Positions 52,067 to 61,349 of a DNA stretch of 64,000 bases are shown one piece after another. This DNA is from Rhodobacter sp. (GTDB taxonomy: Bacteria > Pseudomonadota > Alphaproteobacteria > Rhodobacterales > Rhodobacteraceae), in assembly GCA_020250175.1 (NCBI GenBank), contig JADCEN010000007.1, positions 44,550 through 108,549 of the forward strand. The letters are read 5' to 3'. Position numbers and translations under genes: made by a program. The notes beneath the pieces were generated by a model, which saw only the letters and a list, made by a program, of their open reading frames with translations, ran no database searches and had not been told where the DNA came from. Position 1 is the first letter of the stretch. Every line of letters starts with the position of its first letter.

Positions 52067-52899
52067 TGCCACACCCCGAACCGGTGCCGCAGATGCTCGA
52101 CAGCCAGCCGGTTCGCCCCGTCGCGTCCGATGCCACGTTCGACATGTGACGTCAGCGACCCGAGCCGGTCATAGGCTCCGTCGGCGAATACCGGCCTTGG
52201 CTGGGCGGTCACCCAGACCTTGACCCCCTTCCGATAGGCCATTCCCGAAAGCCAGACATCATCGACCGTCCAGACGATGTCGGGTATGGTCCAGGCTTCG
52301 TCAGGGAAGCTGTCGGCAGGCACCAGGGCACCGAGGAAACCCTCAAAGACATCGGCATAGCCGGACGAGGCATAAACGGCCCGTGGCGGATGCGCGAGGC
52401 CCAGCGACAGCAGTCGCCTCAGGCGGTAGGCCACCGTGCGGCCGCGCCTTGCATCAAGAACTGCGCGCGGAAGTTCCGGCGCAATCCGGGCAATTCCGAC
52501 CTGCCCGTCAATATTCCAGCCGCGCTCTGCGATGATGTCTTGGGGGCGTTCCCGCCGTGCCGTGACGAAACGCGATATCCATCGCCGGTCCTGAATGCGG
52601 TCATCATCGCACAGCAGAAGATCCGTGTCCGTCCCGCGCCAGCGCGCAGCGGCAGGCAGCACTTTCGTGGCCGGACCAAGGTCGTCATCGCAATAGATCA
52701 CGTCCACCCACTCCGGAAGGGGCGGCAGCGACGGAGCCGCGCCGGGAAAGCGGCGGTATGTTCTGGGAAGGTGCAGCTCTACCTTGTCCGGTCGGACATC
52801 CTGCCGCACGACAGAGGCCAGTTTGCGCGGAAGGTTCGGGAACCGGGGCGGGATCGCGGTCAGGGTCACGACAAGCTGTTTCTTTGATCGGTGTGACAC
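52063..52899 (-). CDS. GT-A-type glycosyltransferase-like protein (about 278 aa)
   Basis: Begins QLVVTLTAIPPRFPNLPRKL, followed by VDVIYCDDDLGPATKVLP and TDLLLCDDDRIQDRRWI, a DDD acidic motif of GT-A enzymes, and later VDDVWLSGMAYRKGVKVWV. The pattern occurs in uncharacterised glycosyltransferase-like proteins of alphaproteobacteria. The best start is GTG 52899, with GGAG upstream, because the frame before it has no homology; the exact start is uncertain. It is coupled to the larger glycosyltransferase by ATGA. Confidence 0.72.
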   Translation of the reverse strand: MSHRSKKQLVVTLTAIPPRFPNLPRKLASVVRQDVRPDKVELHLPRTYRRFPGAAPSLPPLPEWVDVIYCDDDLGPATKVLPAAARWRGTDTDLLLCDDDRIQDRRWISRFVTARRERPQDIIAERGWNIDGQVGIARIAPELPRAVLDARRGRTVAYRLRRLLSLGLAHPPRAVYASSGYADVFEGFLGALVPADSFPDEAWTIPDIVWTVDDVWLSGMAYRKGVKVWVTAQPRPVFADGAYDRLGSLTSHVERGIGRDGANRLAVEHLRHRFGVWQ

Positions 52900-53228
52900 C
52901 GCAACAGGCTCCGCTCCGCATGTTCCCACGGAAATGATGAAGAGAGGCCCCGTATATCCGGTGGCCGGTTTGGCCGAAAGGGGCAGAGGTTGCGAATCAA
53001 CGCGGAACTGATGCCGCATACGCCCGCTGGACGATGCACAGGACCACAGCTTCGTCCGGTGCCGCGGAAGAGGGCAGGGGGGCCGCTTTGCCCCCCGCGT
53101 CGCGTCGGGGGGCAACCTGGTCCTGACGGGCGACAATATCCGTCACCTTGTGCGGGATCATCGACCTTGCCCTTGGCTGAAACCGCAAGCCGCAATAAAG
53201 CTGCGCAAAGTGGTATCAGGGAAAAGAC

Positions 53229-54059
53229 ATGTCCGAAGAGTTCGGTTCCTGGATTGGGCGGGTCCAAGAGGCCCAGGACATCGTATCCGCCCGCCAGGTG
53301 CGGCAGATGGCGGCGACCCTGGACCTGTCCGGCAGCTTCGCCGACGGCGATCCCCTGCCGACCCTGTGGCACTGGATGGGGTGGCCACCCGAAACCCCGA
53401 TGGCGGACCTGGGGCCGGACGGGCACCCTGCGAGGGGCGGTTTTCTGCCGCCAGTGCCGCTGGAACGGCGCATGTGGGCGGGGGGGCGGCTGGCCTTTCT
53501 GGCCCCGCTGCGGATCGGTGAAACCCTGCACCGGCGGTCGGAAATTCTGAAAGTGGCCGAAAAGACCGGCACCACGGGGCGCATGGTCTTTGTCACGGTG
53601 CGGCACGAGGTGACGGGGCAGGCCGGGCTTGCGATCCGCGAAGAGCAGGACATCGTATATATCGCGATGCCTGACCGTTTCACCCCGCCGCCGCCCGTTC
53701 CTGCCCCTGCCGCCGCCTGGCGGCAGGATGTGCCGATGGATAGCGTGCGGCTGTTCCGCTTTTCGGCGCTGACCTTCAACGCGCACCGCATCCATTTCGA
53801 TCTGCCCTATGCGACGGCGGTCGAGAAGTATCCGGGGCTGGTGGTGCATGGGCCGCTGCAGGCGATGCTGCTGATGCAGGCGGCGCGGGACCGGTCCGGG
53901 GGCGAAGGCCCACGCAGCTACCGGTTTCGCGGCCTGCGCCCGCTGTTCCATTTCGACAGGCTGAGCCTGCAAGGTCAGGGGCTGGCGGACGGGACCGAGG
54001 CGCTGGCGACGGTCAATGGCGATGGGCTGGTGTGCATGCAGGCCGATATCACCTGGTAA
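53229..54059 (+). CDS. MaoC-like/FAS1-type acyl dehydratase (276 aa)
   Basis: Double hot-dog protein of the mesaconyl-C4-CoA hydratase/HTD2 type. The N-terminal FAS1-like half contains WHWMGWPPETPMADLGPDGHP and GGFLPPVPLERRMWAGG. The C-terminal MaoC half has FRFSALTFNAHRIHFDLPYA and GLVVHGPLQAMLLM; the His in NAHRIHFD belongs to the hydratase motif. It should hydrate an enoyl-CoA. The CoA-transferase gene follows after 38 bases, suggesting mesaconate, itaconate or related branched diacid metabolism. Confidence 0.83.
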   Translation: MSEEFGSWIGRVQEAQDIVSARQVRQMAATLDLSGSFADGDPLPTLWHWMGWPPETPMADLGPDGHPARGGFLPPVPLERRMWAGGRLAFLAPLRIGETLHRRSEILKVAEKTGTTGRMVFVTVRHEVTGQAGLAIREEQDIVYIAMPDRFTPPPPVPAPAAAWRQDVPMDSVRLFRFSALTFNAHRIHFDLPYATAVEKYPGLVVHGPLQAMLLMQAARDRSGGEGPRSYRFRGLRPLFHFDRLSLQGQGLADGTEALATVNGDGLVCMQADITW

Positions 54060-54097
54060 GGTGCCGGTCCTGCTGCGCGTCAAGGGGAGGACGGGGC

Positions 54098-55309
54098 TTG
54101 GGCGTGCTGAAGGGAATGCGGGTGGTCGAAGGGTCGGCCTTTGTGGCTGTACCGCTGGCAGGCATGACGCTGGCGCAAATGGGGGCGGATGTGATCCGGT
54201 TCGACCGTCTGCAGGGCGGGCTGGACGCGCGGCGCTGGCCGGTGACCGACCGGGGCGCAAGCCTGTTCTGGGCCGGGATGAACAAGGGCAAGCGGTCGCT
54301 GGCGGTGGACCTGGGGCACCCCGAGGGGCAAGAGATTGTCACCAGCCTGATCTGCGCGCCGGGCGCGGATGCGGGGCTGTTCCTGACCAATCTGCGCGCC
54401 CGCGGCTGGATGGATTACCCCGCGCTGCAGGCGCGGCGCGCCGATCTGATCATGGTCAGCCTGATGGGCACCCGGCGCGGAGAGCCCGCAGTCGACTACA
54501 CGGTCAACCCTGCCCTTGGCTTTCCGATGGCCACGGGGGCGGAAGGCTCGACCGAGCCGGTGGCCCATGTGCTGCCCGCCTGGGATTGCATCGCCGGGCA
54601 GATGGTGGTCAATGCCCTGCTGGCTGCGGAACGGCACCGGATGCGGTCGGGCCAGGGCCAGCTTGCCGAACTATCGCTGAAGGATGTGGGCGCAGCAATG
54701 CTGGGCCACCTTGGCATCGTCGGCGAGGTGACGGTCAATGGCGTGGACCGGGCCAAGGCAGGCAACGCGCTTTACGGGGCCTACGGGCAGGATTTCACGC
54801 TGGCCTGCGGGCGCAGGGTGATGGTGATCGGCCTGACCGACCGGCAATGGCGCGGTCTGGTCAGGGTGCTGGGGATGGAGCAGGAGATTGCCGCCCTTGG
54901 CGACCGGATGGCGCTGAACCTGTCGCTGGAAGGTGATCGCTGGGCCGCCCGGCACGACATCAGCGCGCTGTTCCGCCCCTGGTTCACGGCGCGCACCCTG
55001 GCCGAGGTGGCCCCATTGTTCGATGCAGCCGGCCTGACGTGGTCGGTCTTTCGCAGCTTTGCCCAGGCGGTGGTGGAAGACCCCGATCTGTCGCCGGACA
55101 ATCCCATGTATCAGATGCTGGATCAGCCGGGCATCGGGCGCATGCCAGTTCCGGGATTGCCCGTCAGCTTTGGCGCCATCGGCAGGATGGCCCCGTCCCC
55201 GGCACCGGTTCTGGGCCAGCATACCGAAGAAATCCTGTCCGAAGTGCTGGGTCTGGGGGCCGGGCAGATCGGGCGGCTGATGGACCTGGGCGTGGTCGCA
55301 GGCACCTGA
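54098..55309 (+). CDS. Family III (CaiB/BaiF) CoA transferase (403 aa)
   Basis: Family features: LKGMRVVEGSAFVAVPLAGM at the N-terminus, GADVIRFDRLQGGLDARRWP, LFWAGMNKGKRSLAVDL, and PAVDYTVNPALGFPMATG, whose Asp is the likely CoA-ester nucleophile. It moves CoA between organic acids. A TTG at 54098 is chosen because GGGGAGGA lies seven bases upstream and it restores the family N-terminus; an ATG at 54116 would cut into it. It is paired with the MaoC-like gene. Confidence 0.85.
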   Translation: MGVLKGMRVVEGSAFVAVPLAGMTLAQMGADVIRFDRLQGGLDARRWPVTDRGASLFWAGMNKGKRSLAVDLGHPEGQEIVTSLICAPGADAGLFLTNLRARGWMDYPALQARRADLIMVSLMGTRRGEPAVDYTVNPALGFPMATGAEGSTEPVAHVLPAWDCIAGQMVVNALLAAERHRMRSGQGQLAELSLKDVGAAMLGHLGIVGEVTVNGVDRAKAGNALYGAYGQDFTLACGRRVMVIGLTDRQWRGLVRVLGMEQEIAALGDRMALNLSLEGDRWAARHDISALFRPWFTARTLAEVAPLFDAAGLTWSVFRSFAQAVVEDPDLSPDNPMYQMLDQPGIGRMPVPGLPVSFGAIGRMAPSPAPVLGQHTEEILSEVLGLGAGQIGRLMDLGVVAGT

Positions 55310-55969
55310 CTGCGGCAAGGCCCTGACCGGGTGCGGCCCCCGGGGGCCCCTGACCTGTCGCTGCGGCAATGCCCGCGTTCAGACCGTGCAGGCTGACGGC
55401 GGGCAGCCACCCTTGCAGGTGCCGCCCGGCAGTGTCGGGTTGCACCAGGTCACCCGGCGGGCGGGGGCAATGGCACGGGGGTTGCCGGCAGCCGCACCGG
55501 ACCAGACGGCTTCGGTGGCCTGCCGTGCTGCCCTGCCTTGCGAAGGCCTTGCAGTTTTCCGGCAGAGACCGGCCTTGCCCTGCCCTTGTGCTGCGGTTGA
55601 CCGGCAAGCATGGATCGGCCTTTTGCCTGTGTGAAGCGGCAGATCACGCAGCCTTTCGGCCCGTGGGGCAGGGGCGGATGCCAGCCGGACCGGGCAAGGG
55701 GCAGTCCGCAAACCGCCCGTCACCCGGTCGCCCGCCGCCAGAAACGCTTGCCACCTGACGAAAAGCCATCCGACCATCCCCGCCGGGGCCGTCCGGTGTC
55801 GCACCGCACTGGTCCTGACAATGACGGGCACCGGCGCGGGGGCGGGCCTTTGGCCGCGCATTCGGGCAGGCCGGTGAAGCCGATTGATCAGGATCAATGT
55901 CCGGTCTTGCGCCGCAAGGCAGGGTGGAACGCGCAGGCGCAGGGGTTGCGCCAGTTTCAGGGGAAGACC
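55310..55969. other. Gene-free stretch upstream of the universal stress gene
   Basis: About 660 bases. Only the FNR-type palindrome at 55884-55897 near its end is recognisable. The remaining GC-rich sequence has no frame I can assign and no strong hairpin. It may contain a long untranslated leader. Confidence 0.45.
55884..55897. promoter_or_regulatory. Perfect FNR/FnrL-type box TTGAT-CAGG-ATCAA
   Basis: Exact match to the consensus TTGAT-N4-ATCAA, 72 bases upstream of the universal stress gene. In Rhodobacteraceae, FnrL binds this site under low oxygen. At about this distance from the ATG it would fit activation of the gene. Confidence 0.8.
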
Positions 55970-56386
55970 ATGATCAACAGGATAGTATGCGGTGTCGACG
56001 GAACGGATCATTCGCAAGTGGCGCTTCTTGCAGCTGCGGAACTTGCCGCGAAATTCGGGGCGGATCTGACGATCTGTCTTGTCAACGTCGTGTTCGGCAC
56101 ATCTCCCCGCAGCCCGCATGTCCCGACCTGGACGGACGCCGAGGCCCAGCAGATTCTGGATGATGCTTCGGGTTTTCTGGCCAGCCATGGCCATGGCGCT
56201 GCAAAGGCCGTCGTGCTGAAAAACCGCGAGGCGTCATCGGGCCTGATCGATTTTGCCCTGGCGAACCAGATCGATCACATCGTGATCGGCACGGGCGACA
56301 AGCGCGGGCTGTCCCGGCTTTTTCTGGGCTCTGTGGCCGCCGATGTCGCCGCCAGGGCACCCTGCACGGTGATTATTGCCCGCTGA
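55970..56386 (+). CDS. Universal stress protein, UspA family (138 aa)
   Basis: Single Usp domain: RIVCGVDGTDHSQVALLAAA at the N-terminus and HIVIGTGDKRGLSRLFLGSV near the C-terminus, giving the ATP-binding G-x2-G-x9-G(S/T) pattern (GTGDKRGLSRLFLGS). The C-terminal CTVIIAR strand is typical. Cytoplasmic, probably ATP-binding and dimeric. The FNR box upstream suggests anaerobic or microaerobic induction. Confidence 0.9.
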   Translation: MINRIVCGVDGTDHSQVALLAAAELAAKFGADLTICLVNVVFGTSPRSPHVPTWTDAEAQQILDDASGFLASHGHGAAKAVVLKNREASSGLIDFALANQIDHIVIGTGDKRGLSRLFLGSVAADVAARAPCTVIIAR

Positions 56387-56508
56387 AAGCAAGGTGGTCC
56401 GTGCCGGACTGCCAGCGCGGGCCGGACCCGGCAGCCAGATCCGTGCGGCGCTGTGCCTGCCGGGCACAGCCGGCGGTCGCACCGATATGCCGTCCCGGTG
56501 CCCGCAGG

Positions 56509-58032
56509 TCAAAGGTCCAGGGTCAGTTGTCCGGCATCTGCCAGCTTCGCCCGTTTCGGGCGTGCGGCACGGTCATTGACAAAACGCCCCTTGCCATCGG
56601 CCCGGCTGGCATGCGCCTCGGCCACGCGGGCCGCCTCGGGGGCGAAACCGGCATTCCGGCGCAGGCCCCAGACCGTGTCGCGCGCCCTGCGGGCGGCGGC
56701 GGCCACATCGACCAACGGCTCGGGATAGCGCCGCCCCAGCAGCCCGGCAGCCCCCGGCCATTTCCACGGCTCCTGCAGGAACCCGTCCGGAACGGGCGCA
56801 AGTTCCGGCACCCAGCGGCGGGTAAACGCCCCCGTCGGGTCCTGATCCAGCCCCTGCTTGACCGGGTTGTAGATGCGGATCGTATTGATACCGGTGGTCC
56901 CCGACTGCATCTGCACCTGCGGCCAGTGGATGCCCGGCTCGTAATCGGTGAACAGCCGCGCCAGAACCGGCCCGGTCGCCCGCCAATCCAGCCACAGCTG
57001 ATACGAGGCCACCGCCATCACCATGCTGCGCATCCGGAAATTCAGCCACCCCGTTGCCGCCAGATAGCGCATGCAGGCATCCAGAAACGGCAGCCCGGTT
57101 TCGCCACTGGCCCAGGCTGCAAGGCGCTGCGCATCCGCCTCGCGCGGGCGCAGCCCTTCAGTGGCGCGGTGCAGACAGCGCGTTTCGATATCCGGCTGGC
57201 TTTCCAGCTTTTGCATGAAATGGTCGCGCCAGGCGAGGCGGCTTTGAAAGCTTGCCAGACTGCCCCCCCAGCCGCTGCCGGGCCGTTCGGCCTGCCGGGC
57301 GGCGGTGGCCTGCGCCACCTCGCGCACCGACAGGCTGCCCAGCGCCAGATGCGGCGACAGCCGCGAACAGGCCCGCTCGGCCGTCAGGGGCGAGGACATG
57401 GCGGCGCGGTAGGGTTGGCCCCGCGCGGTCAGGAAACTGTCCAGCGCGGCCAGCCCGCGCCCGCGCCCGCCCGCCTGCCGGTGCAGGCAGCGGTCATCGG
57501 GCAGCCGCAGCATCCGCGCGGTGGGGATCGTCCCCGGCTCTGCCCCCGGAACACCGGTCAGCGCCGGCACATCTTCCAGCGCCCGCGCCATGAACCTGTC
57601 GCGCCGGCCCGCCCAGCCATCGCGCCCGGTCAGGCGGCGGACCACGCCCGATTGCGGCACCTCCACCCAGTCAATCCCGGCCCCGCGCGCCCAGGCCCGG
57701 ACCCTGCGGTCACGGGCAAAGGTCCACAGGTTTCCCGTTTCCTCATGGCTGAGGATTTGGCCAATCCGGTGCGCGCGGCAGAGCTTGTCCAGCACCGCGA
57801 CCGCATCGCCCACCCGCACCACCAGCGGCGCGCCAAGACCGGCCAGTGCCGCGCGCAGGTCCGTCAGACAGTCTTCGGCAAAAGCCCATTGGCGGGCGGA
57901 TGTGTCGGGCAGCGCCCAATACTCGGGCTCCACGACATAAACGGGCAGAACCGCACCCATCCCCGCCGCAAGGGCAAGGGCCGGATGGTCGGCCACCCGC
58001 AGGTCGCGCTTGAACCAGACAAGAACATTCAT
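56509..58032 (-). CDS. DNA photolyase/cryptochrome family protein (507 aa)
   Basis: N-terminal antenna domain (MNVLVWFKRDLRVADHPAL, VYVVEPEYWALPDTSARQW) and FAD domain with SRLSPHLALGSLSVRE, FQSRLAWRDHFMQKLE, FLDACMRYLAATGWLNFRMR and DYEPGIHWPQVQMQSGTTG. Photolyases repair UV-induced pyrimidine dimers with light. FRMRSMVM and HWPQVQMQSG are in the repair-active positions. The branch (CPD photolyase or cryptochrome-like) cannot be fixed from sequence alone. The ATG at 58032 starts at the family N-terminus. Confidence 0.88.
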   Translation of the reverse strand: MNVLVWFKRDLRVADHPALALAAGMGAVLPVYVVEPEYWALPDTSARQWAFAEDCLTDLRAALAGLGAPLVVRVGDAVAVLDKLCRAHRIGQILSHEETGNLWTFARDRRVRAWARGAGIDWVEVPQSGVVRRLTGRDGWAGRRDRFMARALEDVPALTGVPGAEPGTIPTARMLRLPDDRCLHRQAGGRGRGLAALDSFLTARGQPYRAAMSSPLTAERACSRLSPHLALGSLSVREVAQATAARQAERPGSGWGGSLASFQSRLAWRDHFMQKLESQPDIETRCLHRATEGLRPREADAQRLAAWASGETGLPFLDACMRYLAATGWLNFRMRSMVMAVASYQLWLDWRATGPVLARLFTDYEPGIHWPQVQMQSGTTGINTIRIYNPVKQGLDQDPTGAFTRRWVPELAPVPDGFLQEPWKWPGAAGLLGRRYPEPLVDVAAAARRARDTVWGLRRNAGFAPEAARVAEAHASRADGKGRFVNDRAARPKRAKLADAGQLTLDL

Positions 58033-58126
58033 GGAACATGGATGTAGCAGCATCTGCAGATTCGTAAAGCCCACGCTTGCGCACAGCCCGCGGCGGGCTA
58101 GGGTGGCAGACTGGGGGAAGACATCG

Positions 58127-60685
58127 ATGACCAAGGCCGTCCACCTGTCCGATTACGCTGCCTTCACGCACCTTGTGGTCCGCACCCGGCTTACGGTCCG
58201 GCTGCACCCTGGGGCAACGCGGGTCAGCGCGCGGATTGATCTGGCCCCGAACCCCGGGCGACCGGGCCGGCACGATCTGCGTCTGGACGGAGAGTTGCTG
58301 CGACTGGTGTCGGTTTCGCTCGACGGTACCCCCCTGTCTGTCCGGCCCGATGCCACCGGCCTGACCCTTGCCGCCGATCTGCTGCCGGAAGGCCCATTCC
58401 GGCTGGAAACCGAAGTCGAGATTTCGCCGCAGGCCAACACCGCGCTTGAAGGGCTTTACATGTCGAACGGCATGTATTGCACGCAATGCGAGGCGGAAGG
58501 CTTTCGCAGGATCACCTTCTACCCGGACCGGCCCGATGTGATGGCCCCGTTCCGCGTGCGCATTGAAAGCGATCTGCCGGTGCTCCTGTCCAACGGCAAT
58601 CCTGTGGCGCAGGGGCCGGGCTGGGCGGAATGGGACGATCCCTGGCCCAAGCCCGCCTATCTGTTCGCGCTGGTCGCGGGCGATCTTGTGGCGCATCCGG
58701 GGGCTTTCGTTACCGCCTCGGGGCGCAAGGTCGCCCTGAACATCTGGGTGCGCCCCGGTGACGAGCGCAAATGCGCCTATGCGATGGATGCGCTGAAACG
58801 CGCCTTGCGCTGGGACGAAACCGCCTATGGGCGCGAATATGATCTGGATGTCTTCAACATCGTCGCCGTCGATGACTTCAACATGGGGGCCATGGAAAAC
58901 AAGGGGCTGAACATCTTCAACTCCCGCTACGTCCTGGCCCTGCCCGAAACCGCCACGGATGATGACTTTGCCCGGATCGAGGCGATCATCGCGCATGAAT
59001 ACTTTCACAACTGGACCGGCAACCGCATCACCTGCCGCGACTGGTTCCAGCTTTGCCTGAAGGAAGGGCTGACCGTATTCCGCGATCAGCAGTTCACCGG
59101 CGACATGCGCTCGGCCCCTGTCAAGCGCATCGAAGATGTGATGACCCTGCGTGCCCGCCAGTTCCGCGAGGATAACGGCCCGCTGGCCCATGCCGTGCGC
59201 CCCGACCATTATGGAGAGATCAACAACTTCTACACGGCCACCGTCTATGAAAAGGGGGCCGAGATCATCGGCATGCTCAAGCGGCTGGTCGGCGATGCCG
59301 ATTACGCCCGTGCGCTGGACCTTTACTTTGACCGGCATGATGGTCAGGCGGTGACGATCGAGGATTGGCTGCGGGTCTTCGAAGACACCACGGGCCGCGA
59401 CCTGGCGCAATTCAGGCGCTGGTATACCGAAGCCGGAACGCCCCGGCTGCGGGTTCAGGAAGACTGGCGGGACGGCACCTGCACGCTGCATTTCGAACAG
59501 GTGAACCCGCCCACGCCCGGCCAGCCGGACAAGGCGCCAAAGGTCATCCCCATCGCGGTCGGTCTGCTGAACCCGAACGGGGACGAGGTGCTGCCGACGA
59601 CAACGCTGGAAATGACGGCGCAGCGGCAAAGCTTCCGGTTTCCCGATTTGTCCGCGCGGCCCATCGTCTCGCTTTTGCGCGGGTTCTCTGCCCCCGTCAT
59701 TCTTGACCGGCACTCCAGCCCGGAAGAACGGGCCTTCCTGCTGGCGCATGACACCGACCCGTTCAACAAATGGGAAGCGGGCCGCGCCCTGGCCAAGGAT
59801 GTGCTGGCCGGCATGATCCGGGACGGGGCGCAGCCGGGGCCGCAGTGGCTGGATGCGCTGGCGCGGGTGGCCCAGGATGCCAGCCTTGACCCGGCCTTCC
59901 GGGCCCTTGCCCTGTCGCTGCCCGGCGAAGATGACATGGCGCAAACCCTGCATGATGCCGGTGTCACGCCGGACCCGGATAACATCCATGCCGCCCGCCG
60001 CCGCATGGGCGATGCGCTGGCGCGCCATCTGGCCCCGGCCCTGCCCCGGCTGATTGATGATCTGGCCGAACCCGGCCCCTTCACCCCCGAGGCGCGGGCG
60101 GCGGGGCGGCGCAGCCTGCGTCTTGCCCTGCTGCGGCTGCTGAGCCGGATCGATGAGGGCGCAAGGGCCGCGCAGACCTTTCACAGCGCCGATAACATGA
60201 CCGAACAGGTCGGCACCCTGGGCTGTCTGCTGGATATCGGTCGCGGTCAGCCCGAACTCGCGGCCTTTCAGGCGCAATGGTCAGGCGACCGGCTGGTGAT
60301 GGACAAATGGTTCAGCCTGCAGATCCTGTATGCCGCACCCGACCGTGCGGCAACCGTTGCCACCCGGCTGGCGTCGCATGCCGCCTTTGACTGGCGCAAC
60401 CCGAACCGGTTCCGGGCGGTGATCGGCGCGCTGTCGGCCCACCATGCGGGATTTCACGCGGCCAACGGGGCCGGATACCGTTTTGTGGCAGACTGGCTGA
60501 TCCGGCTGGACCCGCTGAACCCGCAGACCGCCGCCCGCATGTCGACGGCCTTCGAGACCTGGTCACGCTACGACCGCGCCCGGCAGGCGCTGGTGAAGGC
60601 CGAACTGACACGCATCCGGTCAGCCCCCGGACTGAGCCGTGATCTGGGCGAAATGACGGGCCGGATGCTGGGGTTGGAGGAATGA
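58127..60685 (+). CDS. pepN: Aminopeptidase N (852 aa)
   Basis: M1 zinc aminopeptidase. GAMENKGLNIFN is the substrate-binding GxMEN motif and IIAHEYFHNWTGNRITCRDW, followed by LKEGLTVFRDQQF, supplies the HExxH-x18-E zinc ligands. The length and C-terminal helical domain match bacterial PepN. It removes N-terminal residues from peptides in the cytoplasm. The ATG at 58127 follows GGGGGAAG. Its start is divergent from the photolyase by about 95 bases. Confidence 0.95.
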   Translation: MTKAVHLSDYAAFTHLVVRTRLTVRLHPGATRVSARIDLAPNPGRPGRHDLRLDGELLRLVSVSLDGTPLSVRPDATGLTLAADLLPEGPFRLETEVEISPQANTALEGLYMSNGMYCTQCEAEGFRRITFYPDRPDVMAPFRVRIESDLPVLLSNGNPVAQGPGWAEWDDPWPKPAYLFALVAGDLVAHPGAFVTASGRKVALNIWVRPGDERKCAYAMDALKRALRWDETAYGREYDLDVFNIVAVDDFNMGAMENKGLNIFNSRYVLALPETATDDDFARIEAIIAHEYFHNWTGNRITCRDWFQLCLKEGLTVFRDQQFTGDMRSAPVKRIEDVMTLRARQFREDNGPLAHAVRPDHYGEINNFYTATVYEKGAEIIGMLKRLVGDADYARALDLYFDRHDGQAVTIEDWLRVFEDTTGRDLAQFRRWYTEAGTPRLRVQEDWRDGTCTLHFEQVNPPTPGQPDKAPKVIPIAVGLLNPNGDEVLPTTTLEMTAQRQSFRFPDLSARPIVSLLRGFSAPVILDRHSSPEERAFLLAHDTDPFNKWEAGRALAKDVLAGMIRDGAQPGPQWLDALARVAQDASLDPAFRALALSLPGEDDMAQTLHDAGVTPDPDNIHAARRRMGDALARHLAPALPRLIDDLAEPGPFTPEARAAGRRSLRLALLRLLSRIDEGARAAQTFHSADNMTEQVGTLGCLLDIGRGQPELAAFQAQWSGDRLVMDKWFSLQILYAAPDRAATVATRLASHAAFDWRNPNRFRAVIGALSAHHAGFHAANGAGYRFVADWLIRLDPLNPQTAARMSTAFETWSRYDRARQALVKAELTRIRSAPGLSRDLGEMTGRMLGLEE

Positions 60686-61349
60686 GCCTGCCAGACTGTT
60701 CAGGGGATGGCAGACTGCGGGGGACTCGCCTTTGCATGTGTCAGGCCGTCCCCGGCTTCTGTCGGAGGAAATCTTGGTGACGACATCGCCCGGAGCCTGT
60801 GTTCTGGTCACAAGATGGTCCTGTGACCGCCGAAAAGAAAACCCAACGCGATAGCCCTGCGCGGCGGAAGGTGGTGCCTTGCGTTCCCTCCCCTGCCCAA
60901 CCGCCCCCTTGGCAAAGGCCATCGCCTTTGCCACGCCGCAACGTCGCCTCCCGCCCCCCCCAACCCGCCCTCGGCGAGCGCTGGCCTGTCGTGTTCCCGG
61001 ACCTGCCGGTCTTCAGGGCACCGTCCCGCATGGGCGGGGGAAACGCGGTGCATTTCAGGGTCCGCCCGGACTGGAGGCGGAACTGCGTCGCTGCTATGGC
61101 AGGGGCTATCGCCCCTGCCGCGTCGGCACGGTAACACTTGACCAACCGGGGGGGCCGCAGCGCCCTGCCCCGCCCAGGGCCAGCGGGACCGGTCCTGTGC
61201 GACGGGGATTGCCGACCGGAATGGCAACCCCTTTCGGCAGGATTTTCCCGCCCGGCAGGCGGTCGGAGTGCGGTTTCAGCACCCTGTCCGTCGTCCGATC
61301 CCGGTTTTGAGATGACGCCCCGCCTTGCGCCAATGCTGCAACCGATGCC
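60686..61349. other. Gene-free stretch between pepN and the transglycosylase gene
   Basis: About 660 bases between convergent genes. It holds one clear palindrome at 60910-60933 but no assignable frame. Long C- and G-runs occur in the middle (60950-61050). Confidence 0.45.
60910..60933. other. Perfect ten-base-pair stem-loop
   Basis: TGGCAAAGGC and GCCTTTGCCA enclose the loop CATC. There is no following T-run on either strand, so it is not a textbook terminator, although it lies between convergent genes. Confidence 0.45.

Noticed and set aside
57743..60277. 844-codon open frame opposite pepN
   Set aside because: Antisense of an intact M1 aminopeptidase, with no protein motif and no ribosome-binding site.
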